Shown here: positions 1 through 6,346 of the stretch, piece after piece
Layout of the letters: each line of letters begins with the position of its first letter
Numbering within the stretch: the stretch's first letter is position 1
DNA from: an uncultured Porphyromonadaceae bacterium
GTDB lineage: Bacteria; Bacteroidota; Bacteroidia; Bacteroidales; Muribaculaceae
DNA: 11,187 nt
NCBI GenBank assembly: GCA_947177595.1
Contig: CAMWUZ010000036.1
Location: forward strand, 1-11,187
Direction of reading: 5' to 3'
Notes under the pieces: generated by a model
The model's input: the letters and a program-made list of their open reading frames with translations, nothing else
Told to the model about the DNA's origin: nothing
Database searches by the model: none
Made by a program: the position numbers and the translations under genes

Positions 1-178
1 CCCCAACAGGAGTTGCCGATATCTTACATATCCACGGGCATCTACCGTTGCTCAACCCTTGACTTTGGTTTAGAAAGTTTGCGAGACTTTTCAGAACGTC
101 AAGAATCAGCGCGGATAAACGCTTTCTATGTATTTCACATCCCACCCTCTGTCCCCGGACCGGGACTTCAGGCGGTCT
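1..178 (-). ncRNA. Candidate structured small RNA, possibly 6S-like (Bacteroidales-1 type); 3' end cut by window edge
   Basis: No open reading frame covers this stretch, but a near-perfect Bacteroidetes promoter (213-215 and 185-192) points into it and predicts a transcript starting near 178. The transcript folds well by eye. A closing stem pairs 144-153 with 5-13 (one bulge). A 13-pair stem with one bulge pairs 98-110 with 50-63 and leaves a 34-base apical loop. A small hairpin at 34-48 (ACGG/CCGU) lies on the 3' side of the large internal bubble. A closing stem, a wide central bubble with a small hairpin on its 3' side, and an apical stem are what 6S RNA looks like, and the Bacteroidales-1 RNA class has, as I recall, been proposed to be 6S RNA. 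If so it would bind sigma-70-type RNA polymerase. The assignment rests on topology and promoter only; I cannot recall the family consensus base by base. A long structured 5' leader of a gene beyond the left edge is the alternative. Confidence 0.45.
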
Positions 179-184
179 GAACTG

Positions 185-215
185 CAAAAGTAGCTATTTT
201 TCAGATATAATACAA
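185..215 (-). promoter_or_regulatory. Bacteroidetes sigma-ABfr promoter of the left-edge RNA
   Basis: On the minus strand the -7 element TACTTTTG (185-192) matches TAnnTTTG exactly, and TTG (213-215) lies 20 bases upstream, the expected spacing for the Bacteroidetes primary sigma factor. Transcription should start near 178-180 and run off the left edge. The TTG lies inside the A/T tail of the preceding gene's terminator, so the two signals are fused. Confidence 0.75.
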
Positions 216-245
216 AAAAGAGGCTGTGCCGTGGCACAGCCTCTT
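214..245 (-). terminator. Intrinsic terminator of the OmpA-family gene
   Basis: Bases 218-230 and 233-245 are perfect inverted repeats (13 positions, the innermost forming the loop). On the minus strand the GC-rich hairpin is followed by six T (214-219). It lies 28 bases after the stop codon of the OmpA-family gene and just before the promoter of the left-edge RNA, so it insulates the two transcripts. Confidence 0.85.
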
Positions 246-272
246 CAGTATGTAATTAGAAATTATATCTAA

Positions 273-1463
273 TTATTCAGCCTCTTCGATAGTAACGGCG
301 CGGTCGAGCTGAACAGCTTTTTCGCCGAGGTCGGTGAGGTTGCCGTTGTTAACGGTAGCGTTAAGCTGAGATTCAGCAACGCCGAGACGAACGAGCTGAC
401 GCTCTACGCCGTTTACACGAGCGTGACGGAGACGTTCGTTGTAAGACTCAGAACCGGTGTAGTTATCAGCCCAGCCGGTGAGTGTGTATTTCTTGCCTGT
501 TTCTTTCATCACAGAAGCCACTGCGCGGAGAACGTTAACTTCGCGGGTAGAGAGGCTTGATTTGTTGATGGGATAGTAGATGGTAGCAAGTGTTTTGGGG
601 CAAACAACGGGCTTCTCAACAGGGCGGTTGAGGCAGTCCTGAAGCTGACGCTCGAGATCAGCGATGCGAGCGTTAGCAGCCTGAAGACGAGCTTCGATAG
701 CGCTGCAGTCGGGCACTTCGGGGCAAACGGGCACTACGGGAGCTTCCCAAGTGCGCTTGTTGAAGTTGTAGGTGATACCTACATAAGCCTGAAGGTCGCC
801 AGCGGTCTGCTTTTCAACAGCCACGCGCTTCTGAGGAGCCTCGAAAGTGCTGTAGCGGATGTCAAGGAAGAGCTGTACACTGCGGCTAACATTGAATGCG
901 TTGATCCAGCCTGCGCGGAGTGAGGTGTTGAAATCGTGGGCATTTTCCCAAGCGTAGTCCTTACCAACCTGAGCAACGGTCCAGTATGCGCCGGCACCGA
1001 AGTAAACAGATGAGTTGTAGATACGACCGGGACGATAGCCACACCACCAGTTAGTGAGGTTGATGAGCACATCACCTACAGCACCGAATTCGTTCTGGTA
1101 CTGTTTGTAATACTTACCGTCAACGAGACCGCTGGTGTAGGGATAAACGTTTACTTTGCTGAGTGTCTTTGCAGCAACGTAGCTACCACCGAGACGGAGA
1201 CCGATAATGGGTGAGAACCACTTACCAACGTAGAGTGATGCAGCGGGAGCAAGACGCTTAGAAAGCTCGTTATGCTGGTCATAATCAGACATGAACATGC
1301 TTACGCCACCTTCAGCTGTTATAAACCAGTTGCTTGAGAAACGGTTGAAGAGGTAGCCCTGAGCGGGGTCAGAAACAGTCTGTACCTCCTGATTTGTCTG
1401 AGCAAAAGCGGCAGTTCCAATGAACATAGCGCAAGCCAGACCAAGGATGCTTCTTTTAATCAT
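273..1463 (-). CDS. OmpA-family outer-membrane protein
   Basis: Structural outer-membrane protein that anchors the outer membrane to peptidoglycan. Residues 1-21 are a signal peptide ending in AFA-Q. Residues about 35-236 are rich in alternating aromatic and polar residues with many glycines, as in an eight-stranded porin-like barrel. Residues 240-290 are a proline- and cysteine-containing hinge with a short coiled coil (253-279). Residues about 291-392 are an OmpA C-terminal domain: the GWAD motif (Asp333) and Arg349 occupy the positions that contact diaminopimelate in this family, and the DRAVTI ending is typical. The length (396) fits Bacteroidales OmpA proteins. The ATG at 1463 gives a good signal peptide and has no Shine-Dalgarno, only an A/T-rich leader of about 43 bases behind the -7 element at 1512. 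It is flanked by its own promoter and terminator, so it is monocistronic and probably strongly expressed. Confident about family; the exact paralogue is not resolved. Confidence 0.93.
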   Translation of the reverse strand: MIKRSILGLACAMFIGTAAFAQTNQEVQTVSDPAQGYLFNRFSSNWFITAEGGVSMFMSDYDQHNELSKRLAPAASLYVGKWFSPIIGLRLGGSYVAAKTLSKVNVYPYTSGLVDGKYYKQYQNEFGAVGDVLINLTNWWCGYRPGRIYNSSVYFGAGAYWTVAQVGKDYAWENAHDFNTSLRAGWINAFNVSRSVQLFLDIRYSTFEAPQKRVAVEKQTAGDLQAYVGITYNFNKRTWEAPVVPVCPEVPDCSAIEARLQAANARIADLERQLQDCLNRPVEKPVVCPKTLATIYYPINKSSLSTREVNVLRAVASVMKETGKKYTLTGWADNYTGSESYNERLRHARVNGVERQLVRLGVAESQLNATVNNGNLTDLGEKAVQLDRAVTIEEAE

Positions 1464-1597
1464 AATTGATTTGATAATAGTTAAAACGAATTATATATGA
1501 TAAATGAGTTACAAAAGTAGATATTATTTTTTATTATGATATACTTTTTTAAAGTTTTTTTATCCTTTACGCAAAAAATTTGTGACTCAGTACGGGC
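1464..1597. other. Intergenic region between transketolase and OmpA-family gene
   Basis: Extremely A/T-rich, especially 1520-1562. It holds the OmpA -7 element at 1512-1519. I found no GC-rich hairpin to end the transketolase transcript; a small A/T-only inverted repeat (ACTTT/AAAGT near 1543-1555) is too weak to call. Transketolase mRNA may therefore read through into the OmpA-family gene or end by Rho. Confidence 0.6.
1512..1519 (-). promoter_or_regulatory. -7 element of the OmpA-family gene
   Basis: TACTTTTG on the minus strand matches the Bacteroidetes TAnnTTTG element and is identical to the -7 elements of transketolase and the left-edge RNA. No TTG is present at the expected distance upstream; that region (1520-1560) is almost pure A/T and may act as an UP-like element. 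Predicted start of transcription is near 1506. Confidence 0.6.
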
Positions 1598-3628
1598 TTA
1601 TTCACCGATAAAAGCCTTAACTCTCTCAAATACAGCCTGAGGTGTGAATCCGAATTTTTCGTCAAGCACCTTGTAAGGAGCGCTTGCGCCGAAGCGGTCA
1701 AGACCGAATATCTCACCGCGCGGTCCGATAACCTCGCGGAGGGTGGATGAGAGTCCGGCTGTGAGACCGAATGCCGGAACTCCCGAAGGGATAACACTTT
1801 CGCGGTAGTCGGCATCCTGGTCGAGGAACAAACCTATAGATGGAACGGAAACCACACGGGCGGCAATGCCTTCGGCTTCGAGCAACAGAGCTACATCACA
1901 TAGAAGCGACACCTCCGAACCGTTACCCACCAGGGTTACATGGAATGCCGGTGAATCCATCACAACATAGCCTCCCCTGCGCATACCTTCCGCCTCTTCA
2001 TAGCGGTTGCCGGTAGCAGATGGTATATCCTTGACATCCTGACGGGTAAGAATAAGGGCTGTGGGAGTGTTTTTATTGTTCATAGCCATCTCCCAGGCTA
2101 TAGTGGTCTCGGCACTGTCAGCCGGGCGGAGCACAAGCATGGAGCGGCGGCCGGCAAGGTTGCGCACCTGCTCGAGAAGGCGAATCTGAGCTTCCTGCTC
2201 AACCGGCTCATGGGTAGGTCCATCCTCACCGACACGGAATGCGTCGTGAGTCCACACATATTTCACAGGGAGTTGCATGAGAGCTGCCATTCTCACCGCG
2301 GGTTTCATATAGTCGGAGAACACAAAGAAAGTGCCACATGCAGCCATCATAGCTCCGTGAAGAATGATGCCGTTCATCACCGCAGCCATTGTAAGCTCGG
2401 CTACTCCCGCATGGAGGAAAGCACCGGTGAAATCACCGTTGCGGAGCGCACCGGTCTTTTTCAGGAAGGCATCTGTCTTGTCGGAATTGGCGAGGTCGGC
2501 TGATGACACAATCATATTCCCTACTTTCTCCGCGAGGAGCGAGAGCACGTTTGCCGACGCTGTGCGGGTAGCGATATCCGCTTTGTGAACGATAGCCTTG
2601 TAGTCTATTTCCGGTAGAACGCCATTTATATAATTTCTGAGTGTGAGAGCCAGATCGGGGTTCTTTTCAGCCCACTCTTTCTGCACCGCCTTGCGTTGCG
2701 CCACAATGTTCTTTAGCTCTGCCCTGCGCTGTGCGTAAAGTTCCGCCACTTCGGGACGGATAACCCAGGGATTTTCGGGGTCACCTCCGAGATTGGTGAT
2801 AGTTTTAGCCACATCCGCTCCGCTCTTGCTGAGGGGCTGACCGTGGGTGCTGCACTTGCCTTCGAAGTTGGATCCCTGCGCGTCAACGCAACCTTTACCC
2901 ATAACAGTGTTACCGATAATGAGGGTGGGCTTCTCCTTCTCGTTCTGAGCTTTTACAATCGCATCGGCTATCTGCTGCTGATCGCATCCGTCTATTTCGA
3001 TGACATTCCAGTGCCATGCGCGGTATTTTGCCGCATAATCCTCGTTGTCCACCTCATCTACATCAGTAGAGAGCTGAACCTTGTTGCTGTCAAAGAACAT
3101 TATGAGGTTGCTGAGCCCGAGGTATCCGGCTATACGCCCGGCACCCTGGCTGATCTCTTCCTGAATGCCTCCGTCAGAAATAAAAGCATATGTTTTGTGT
3201 GAAATCCAATCTCCGAAACGAGCCGCAAGGAATCTCTCGGCTATAGCCGCGCCAACAGCCATCGTATGTCCCTGACCAAGAGGACCGGAGGTATTTTCCA
3301 CTCCGTGAACGGGGTCAAGCTCGGGATGACCGGGGGTGATACTTCCCCACTGACGGAACTGCTGCAGCTCGTCAAGAGTATAGTAGCCGCAAAGCGCGAG
3401 AACGCTGTAGAGCATGGGAGACATGTGTCCCGGGTCAAGGAAAAACCTGTCTCTGGCAATCCATGTGGGATCATCGGGGTCGGTGACAAGGAACTGCGAG
3501 TAAAGAACGTTTACAAAATCAGCAGCGCCCATAGCGCCTCCGGGATGCCCGGACTTCGCTTTTTCTACCATAGCTGCGACGAGCACTCGGATATTGTCTG
3601 CCGCAGAATCCATTATTTTTTTATCCAT
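1598..3628 (-). CDS. tkt: Transketolase
   Basis: Cytosolic thiamine-diphosphate enzyme of the non-oxidative pentose phosphate pathway; transfers two-carbon ketol units between sugar phosphates. With the start at 3628 it has 676 residues, the normal length. The N-terminal pyrophosphate-binding domain carries SGHPGG (26-31), His68, His101, GPLGQG (115-120), an SDGG form of the thiamine motif (151-154) with Asn182, and His262. The pyrimidine domain holds the catalytic Glu411 in the GVAE segment and the GEDGPTHEP motif (467-475) with His473. A C-terminal domain follows from about 550. The reading frame extends 11 codons further to an ATG at 3661, but that ATG lies inside the -7 promoter element (3659-3666), upstream of the expected mRNA start, so it cannot be used. 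An internal Met at 3613 is possible. The SDGG and SNK variants look like those I recall from Bacteroides enzymes and do not suggest inactivity. I see no convincing GC-rich terminator in 1464-1597. Confidence 0.95.
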   Translation of the reverse strand: MDKKIMDSAADNIRVLVAAMVEKAKSGHPGGAMGAADFVNVLYSQFLVTDPDDPTWIARDRFFLDPGHMSPMLYSVLALCGYYTLDELQQFRQWGSITPGHPELDPVHGVENTSGPLGQGHTMAVGAAIAERFLAARFGDWISHKTYAFISDGGIQEEISQGAGRIAGYLGLSNLIMFFDSNKVQLSTDVDEVDNEDYAAKYRAWHWNVIEIDGCDQQQIADAIVKAQNEKEKPTLIIGNTVMGKGCVDAQGSNFEGKCSTHGQPLSKSGADVAKTITNLGGDPENPWVIRPEVAELYAQRRAELKNIVAQRKAVQKEWAEKNPDLALTLRNYINGVLPEIDYKAIVHKADIATRTASANVLSLLAEKVGNMIVSSADLANSDKTDAFLKKTGALRNGDFTGAFLHAGVAELTMAAVMNGIILHGAMMAACGTFFVFSDYMKPAVRMAALMQLPVKYVWTHDAFRVGEDGPTHEPVEQEAQIRLLEQVRNLAGRRSMLVLRPADSAETTIAWEMAMNNKNTPTALILTRQDVKDIPSATGNRYEEAEGMRRGGYVVMDSPAFHVTLVGNGSEVSLLCDVALLLEAEGIAARVVSVPSIGLFLDQDADYRESVIPSGVPAFGLTAGLSSTLREVIGPRGEIFGLDRFGASAPYKVLDEKFGFTPQAVFERVKAFIGE

Positions 3629-3658
3629 ATAAATAAATGTGAATCGGATTTCACTGCA

Positions 3659-3689
3659 CAAAAGTAGTCAAAAGCGGCAATGTGTGCAA
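3659..3689 (-). promoter_or_regulatory. Promoter of transketolase
   Basis: Minus-strand TACTTTTG (3659-3666) with TTG (3687-3689) exactly 20 bases upstream: a full match to the Bacteroidetes primary sigma consensus. The expected transcript starts near 3653 and gives a leader of about 25 bases before the ATG at 3628. This decides the start codon of transketolase. Confidence 0.8.
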
Positions 3690-3716
3690 ATATAAACCAT
3701 ACCCGAAAAAAAATAT

Positions 3717-3748
3717 AAAAAGGCGGCATCTCAAGACGCCGCCTTTTT
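3717..3748 (-). terminator. Intrinsic terminator of the sugar transporter gene
   Basis: GGCGGC (3722-3727) pairs with GCCGCC (3738-3743), flanked by five A and five T that extend the stem and form the U-tract; the intervening bases can add a few more pairs. It lies 17 bases after the transporter stop codon. Runs of A and T on both sides make it potentially bidirectional, although no plus-strand gene approaches it. Confidence 0.85.
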
Positions 3749-3765
3749 ATATATATAATAGTGTA

Positions 3766-5118
3766 TTATTCGCCGAGTGTGGGAATATCGGTGTTGACAT
3801 TCTTTGAACCTATGAGAGCATAGAAGAGAATGTAAACAGCGCAAGCGAGGGGCACAAAGTAGCTGATCATGTAGTTTGAACTCATGTCGGCAACCCAGCC
3901 CTGGATAGCTACCATCACAGCACAACCGAAGACCATTGTCATGAATGCGCCTGAAGCGATAGCGGTATATTTGCCGAGACCTTCAACAGCCATATTGAAG
4001 ATACCGCCCCACATAACAGAGGTGCAGAGACCGACAAGAAGGAATGCGAATATGCCAACAGGAACATTCGCCCAGATAACCGAAAGCTCTGCCCAGTCGA
4101 TACCGGGAACGTTTACAGTCCACGCAGAGGGAGCGAACATACCGAAGAGAATGAGAACGATGCTGGCTATAGCAACGGTTGTGATCATGGCACGGGATGA
4201 AACCTTGCCACCGATCACACCACCGACAAAACGACCGATAAGCATCATGAGCCAGTAAACGGCAACAATAAGACCCACGATACCGGCATCCATACCCATA
4301 CCGGCAACCTGACCGGCTGCGGGAGTAATCGGAGCGGTGAGGTACTGGAGGATATATGTGGGAACACCCACTTCGATACCCATGTAAAGGAAGATCGCGA
4401 GGATACCGAGCTTGAAGTGACGGAATGAGAAAGCGCTGTATTTGTCTTTCTGTCCTGCGGGAGCAGCCTTTGCGTGCTCTCTCTCCTCGATAGCTTTGAG
4501 GTCTGCGCGTTCAGGCTCGTCAATCTTGGTGAAGAGAATCACGATGAAGGCAACGATGAAGATGCCGAGTGCGATGAAAAGTGCGGGAGTAGCATCACTC
4601 ACCTTCGCTTTGGTAGCTTCACCAATGAGCGCACCCATGATGATATATACAGCCACCGCAGCAGCACTATTGAACACACCGCCGATCTGAATAAGCTGGT
4701 TGCCTTTGTTGCCGCCACCACCGAGGATATTGAGCATGGGGTTAACTACTGTGTTGAGCATACACATACAGAGACCGCCGATGAAAGCGCCGATAAGATA
4801 TACCCAGAAAGCGCATCCGGACAGGCTTTCCCATCCGCTCATATATTGGATGGTGATAGCGATAATGCCGACAATAAGCGCGATAAGCGCGGTTCTCTTA
4901 TAGCCGCATTTCTTGATAAGCATACCTGCGGGAATACCCATGACGAGGTATGCGATAAAGTTTCCGTAGTTACCGATCTGCGCCTGAAGGTTTGAGGCAC
5001 CGAACTGGTTTTTCACGATAACAGCCATCGGTGAGCAAAGATTTGTCACGAAGGCAATCATAGCAAACAGGGCGATCATCACGATAATGGCACCCCATTG
5101 TTTGGCTTGGTTACTCAT
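3766..5118 (-). CDS. FHS-family sugar MFS transporter (fucose/glucose/galactose permease-like)
   Basis: Inner-membrane secondary transporter, probably a proton-sugar symporter. The 450-residue sequence is almost entirely hydrophobic, with about twelve likely membrane segments. The loop between segments 2 and 3 carries GMLIKKCGYKRT (65-76), the FHS version of the MFS signature. The first half has the characteristic NTVVNPMLN stretch (122-130) and a GGVFNSAAA segment (146-154). A charged cytoplasmic loop (about 198-236) joins the two halves. The second half has IGRFVGG (294-300) and the WGGIFNMAVEGLGKYTAIAS segment (370-389), which corresponds to the FPTIF...GLG region of FucP/GluP proteins. 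The sugar cannot be read from sequence. It follows yggS by 81 bases with a possible weak promoter between, and ends at a strong terminator, so it is the last gene of the unit. The start at 5118 precedes the first membrane segment by about ten residues, which is normal. Confidence 0.88.
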   Translation of the reverse strand: MSNQAKQWGAIIVMIALFAMIAFVTNLCSPMAVIVKNQFGASNLQAQIGNYGNFIAYLVMGIPAGMLIKKCGYKRTALIALIVGIIAITIQYMSGWESLSGCAFWVYLIGAFIGGLCMCMLNTVVNPMLNILGGGGNKGNQLIQIGGVFNSAAAVAVYIIMGALIGEATKAKVSDATPALFIALGIFIVAFIVILFTKIDEPERADLKAIEEREHAKAAPAGQKDKYSAFSFRHFKLGILAIFLYMGIEVGVPTYILQYLTAPITPAAGQVAGMGMDAGIVGLIVAVYWLMMLIGRFVGGVIGGKVSSRAMITTVAIASIVLILFGMFAPSAWTVNVPGIDWAELSVIWANVPVGIFAFLLVGLCTSVMWGGIFNMAVEGLGKYTAIASGAFMTMVFGCAVMVAIQGWVADMSSNYMISYFVPLACAVYILFYALIGSKNVNTDIPTLGE

Positions 5119-5155
5119 AATGATTGGTATTGATTTGAATTAAAATATTTTGCGG

Positions 5156-5188
5156 TAAAGTTAGGTATTTTTTTCTGTAACGCGGCAA
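5156..5188 (-). promoter_or_regulatory. Possible weak promoter of the sugar transporter
   Basis: Minus-strand TAACTTTA (5156-5163) matches TAnnTTTG in all but the last base; TTG (5186-5188) lies 22 bases upstream, slightly too far. A start near 5150 would give a 32-base leader. It would allow the transporter to be expressed apart from yggS, but read-through from upstream is equally possible because I see no terminator in the gap. Confidence 0.4.
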
Positions 5189-5199
5189 AAAGCGGTCAA

Positions 5200-5859
5200 T
5201 TATTGCCTTTCTCCAAAAATATCGCTGCCTATTCTCACCATATTGCTCCCCTGCTCTACAGCGAGCCGCCAGTCTCCGCTCATACCCATGCTGATGTTTC
5301 TGAAATCAGGGCGCGAACGGAAAGCTCCATGCGCAAGAGAATCAAAGCAAGCCCGTATTGCGGCGAAATCGGCTGCGATACGCACGGTATCGTCGGTATT
5401 GGATGCCATTCCCATCACGCCGGTGACTCTGGCTCCGGTCATAGCCGCGGCTTCATCCGCAACTTCAAGGAGCTCCAGAGGAGTAAAGCCGAATTTCGTT
5501 TCCTCAGCCGCGACATGAACCTGCAGATACACTTCAACAGGTCGGTCTATCCGCTTTGCCTCGGCATCCACGGCGCGGAGCAGCCTCAGGGAGTCAATGC
5601 TCTGTATGGTATGAACAAGCGGCACAACCGCCTTGACCTTATTGGTCTGCAAATGACCGATAAAATGCCACTCTATATCCTGCGGCAGGGCGGGGACTTT
5701 CACCGCGAGCTCCTGAGCACGGCTTTCGCCGAAGATACGCTGCCCTGCGGAATAAGCGGACTCAATCGCTTGTACCGGGTGAAACTTGGACACCGCAACA
5801 AGGCGCACGCCGCCCGGAAGGCGGCGTGTTATTTCGCGGATTTTATCAGCGGGGGTCAT
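5200..5859 (-). CDS. yggS: YggS/PLPBP-family pyridoxal-phosphate-binding protein
   Basis: Cytosolic fold-type III PLP protein involved in vitamin B6 and amino/keto-acid homeostasis; the family has no established catalytic activity and is thought to buffer or deliver PLP. The single-domain, 219-residue length fits. Visible family marks: VAVSKFHP with the PLP-binding Lys25, FGESRAQE in place of the usual FGENRVQE, WHFIGHLQTNK in full, a KFGF segment, VTGVMGMA, and the phosphate-binding end SMGMSGDW followed by MVRIGSDIFG. The N-terminus is shorter than in E. coli YggS, as is common. The ATG at 5859 overlaps the stop of the upstream DUF4494 gene as ATGA, implying translational coupling and co-transcription. 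No terminator follows, so transcripts may run into the transporter. Confidence 0.93.
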   Translation of the reverse strand: MTPADKIREITRRLPGGVRLVAVSKFHPVQAIESAYSAGQRIFGESRAQELAVKVPALPQDIEWHFIGHLQTNKVKAVVPLVHTIQSIDSLRLLRAVDAEAKRIDRPVEVYLQVHVAAEETKFGFTPLELLEVADEAAAMTGARVTGVMGMASNTDDTVRIAADFAAIRACFDSLAHGAFRSRPDFRNISMGMSGDWRLAVEQGSNMVRIGSDIFGERQ

Positions 5860-6305
5860 TCGGCTGCGGCAGATGTTTGTCCGAGTTTTGCCCTATACAC
5901 ATCCATAAGAGGAGTTTCAGCGATAGACTGAATCTCGAAATCGGCGAGAGTGCCCTTCATGCCCTCCATGAAGTTGTCGTATGCCTCGCGGAGATTGTTT
6001 GCAGCCACGAGTATCTGCGAAACCGATTTTTTTTCTGCCGCGGTCTTCTCATCTATAGTGATGAATGCCACTTTCACGAGCCACCATTTGTCAGCTGTAT
6101 CGTCCCAGAATATCTCGGAAATTTTAGTTCTCTTCACAGCGCTTATGCTGAATTCTCCGGATATAAATGGTGTCTGCTCTTCGATAATTCTTGCCTCTGC
6201 TTCGGTAAAAGAGAGGGCGTCAACGAGATAGGGTTCATTTACTTTCTTGACAAGACCGTTTTCCATCATCTTGTCGTAGCGAACTTTACATTCAAACCAG
6301 TTCAT
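5856..6305 (-). CDS. DUF4494 domain-containing protein
   Basis: Small soluble protein of 149 residues with no signal peptide or membrane segment; it matches the DUF4494 family, a Bacteroidetes-restricted group of unknown function, recognised from the N-terminal MNWFECKVRYDKMMENG, the VNEPYLVDALSFTEAEARI segment (22-40) and the WWLVKVAFITIDE segment (73-85). The alternation of aromatic and charged residues suggests a compact alpha/beta domain; the tail after residue 140 is Ala/Gln-rich and likely disordered. The gene starts 41 bases after the protease stop and its stop overlaps the yggS start by four bases (ATGA). No promoter matching the Bacteroidetes consensus is visible in the short upstream gap, which is filled by an AGTC repeat, so it is probably transcribed from the protease promoter or from one inside the protease gene. 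Function cannot be inferred beyond coupling to yggS. Confidence 0.88.
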   Translation of the reverse strand: MNWFECKVRYDKMMENGLVKKVNEPYLVDALSFTEAEARIIEEQTPFISGEFSISAVKRTKISEIFWDDTADKWWLVKVAFITIDEKTAAEKKSVSQILVAANNLREAYDNFMEGMKGTLADFEIQSIAETPLMDVYRAKLGQTSAAAE

Positions 6306-6311
6306 ATTTTG

Positions 6312-6343
6312 AGTCGATTAGTCTGTTAGTCAATCAGTCAGTC
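6312..6343 (-). repeat. Imperfect AGTC (GACT on the coding strand) tetranucleotide tract
   Basis: The 41-base gap between protease and DUF4494 holds eight four-base units in exact register: AGTC at 6312, 6320, 6328, 6336 and 6340, with GATT, TGTT and AATC between. On the sense strand this is a degenerate GACT repeat ending a few bases before the DUF4494 start. It looks like a decayed simple repeat in a 5' leader. Confidence 0.6.
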
Positions 6344-6346
6344 GGA

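Noticed and set aside
1..178. tmRNA, RNase P RNA or SRP RNA at the left edge
   Set aside because: I looked for the tmRNA ends and tag frame, the RNase P conserved core and the SRP GGUCAG/GGAAGCAGC tetraloop motif; none is present.
255..273. Small ATTAGA/TCTAAT inverted repeat after the OmpA-family stop codon
   Set aside because: A/T-only, six pairs, no T-tract of its own; the strong hairpin at 218-245 is the real terminator.
3266..3667. Plus-strand ORF of 133 codons over the transketolase start
   Set aside because: Antisense to conserved transketolase sequence and reads across its promoter; no start signals on the plus strand.
5203..5931. Plus-strand ORF of 242 codons
   Set aside because: It is antisense to yggS and the DUF4494 end; its translation has no domain-like pattern, while the minus-strand proteins match known families in full.
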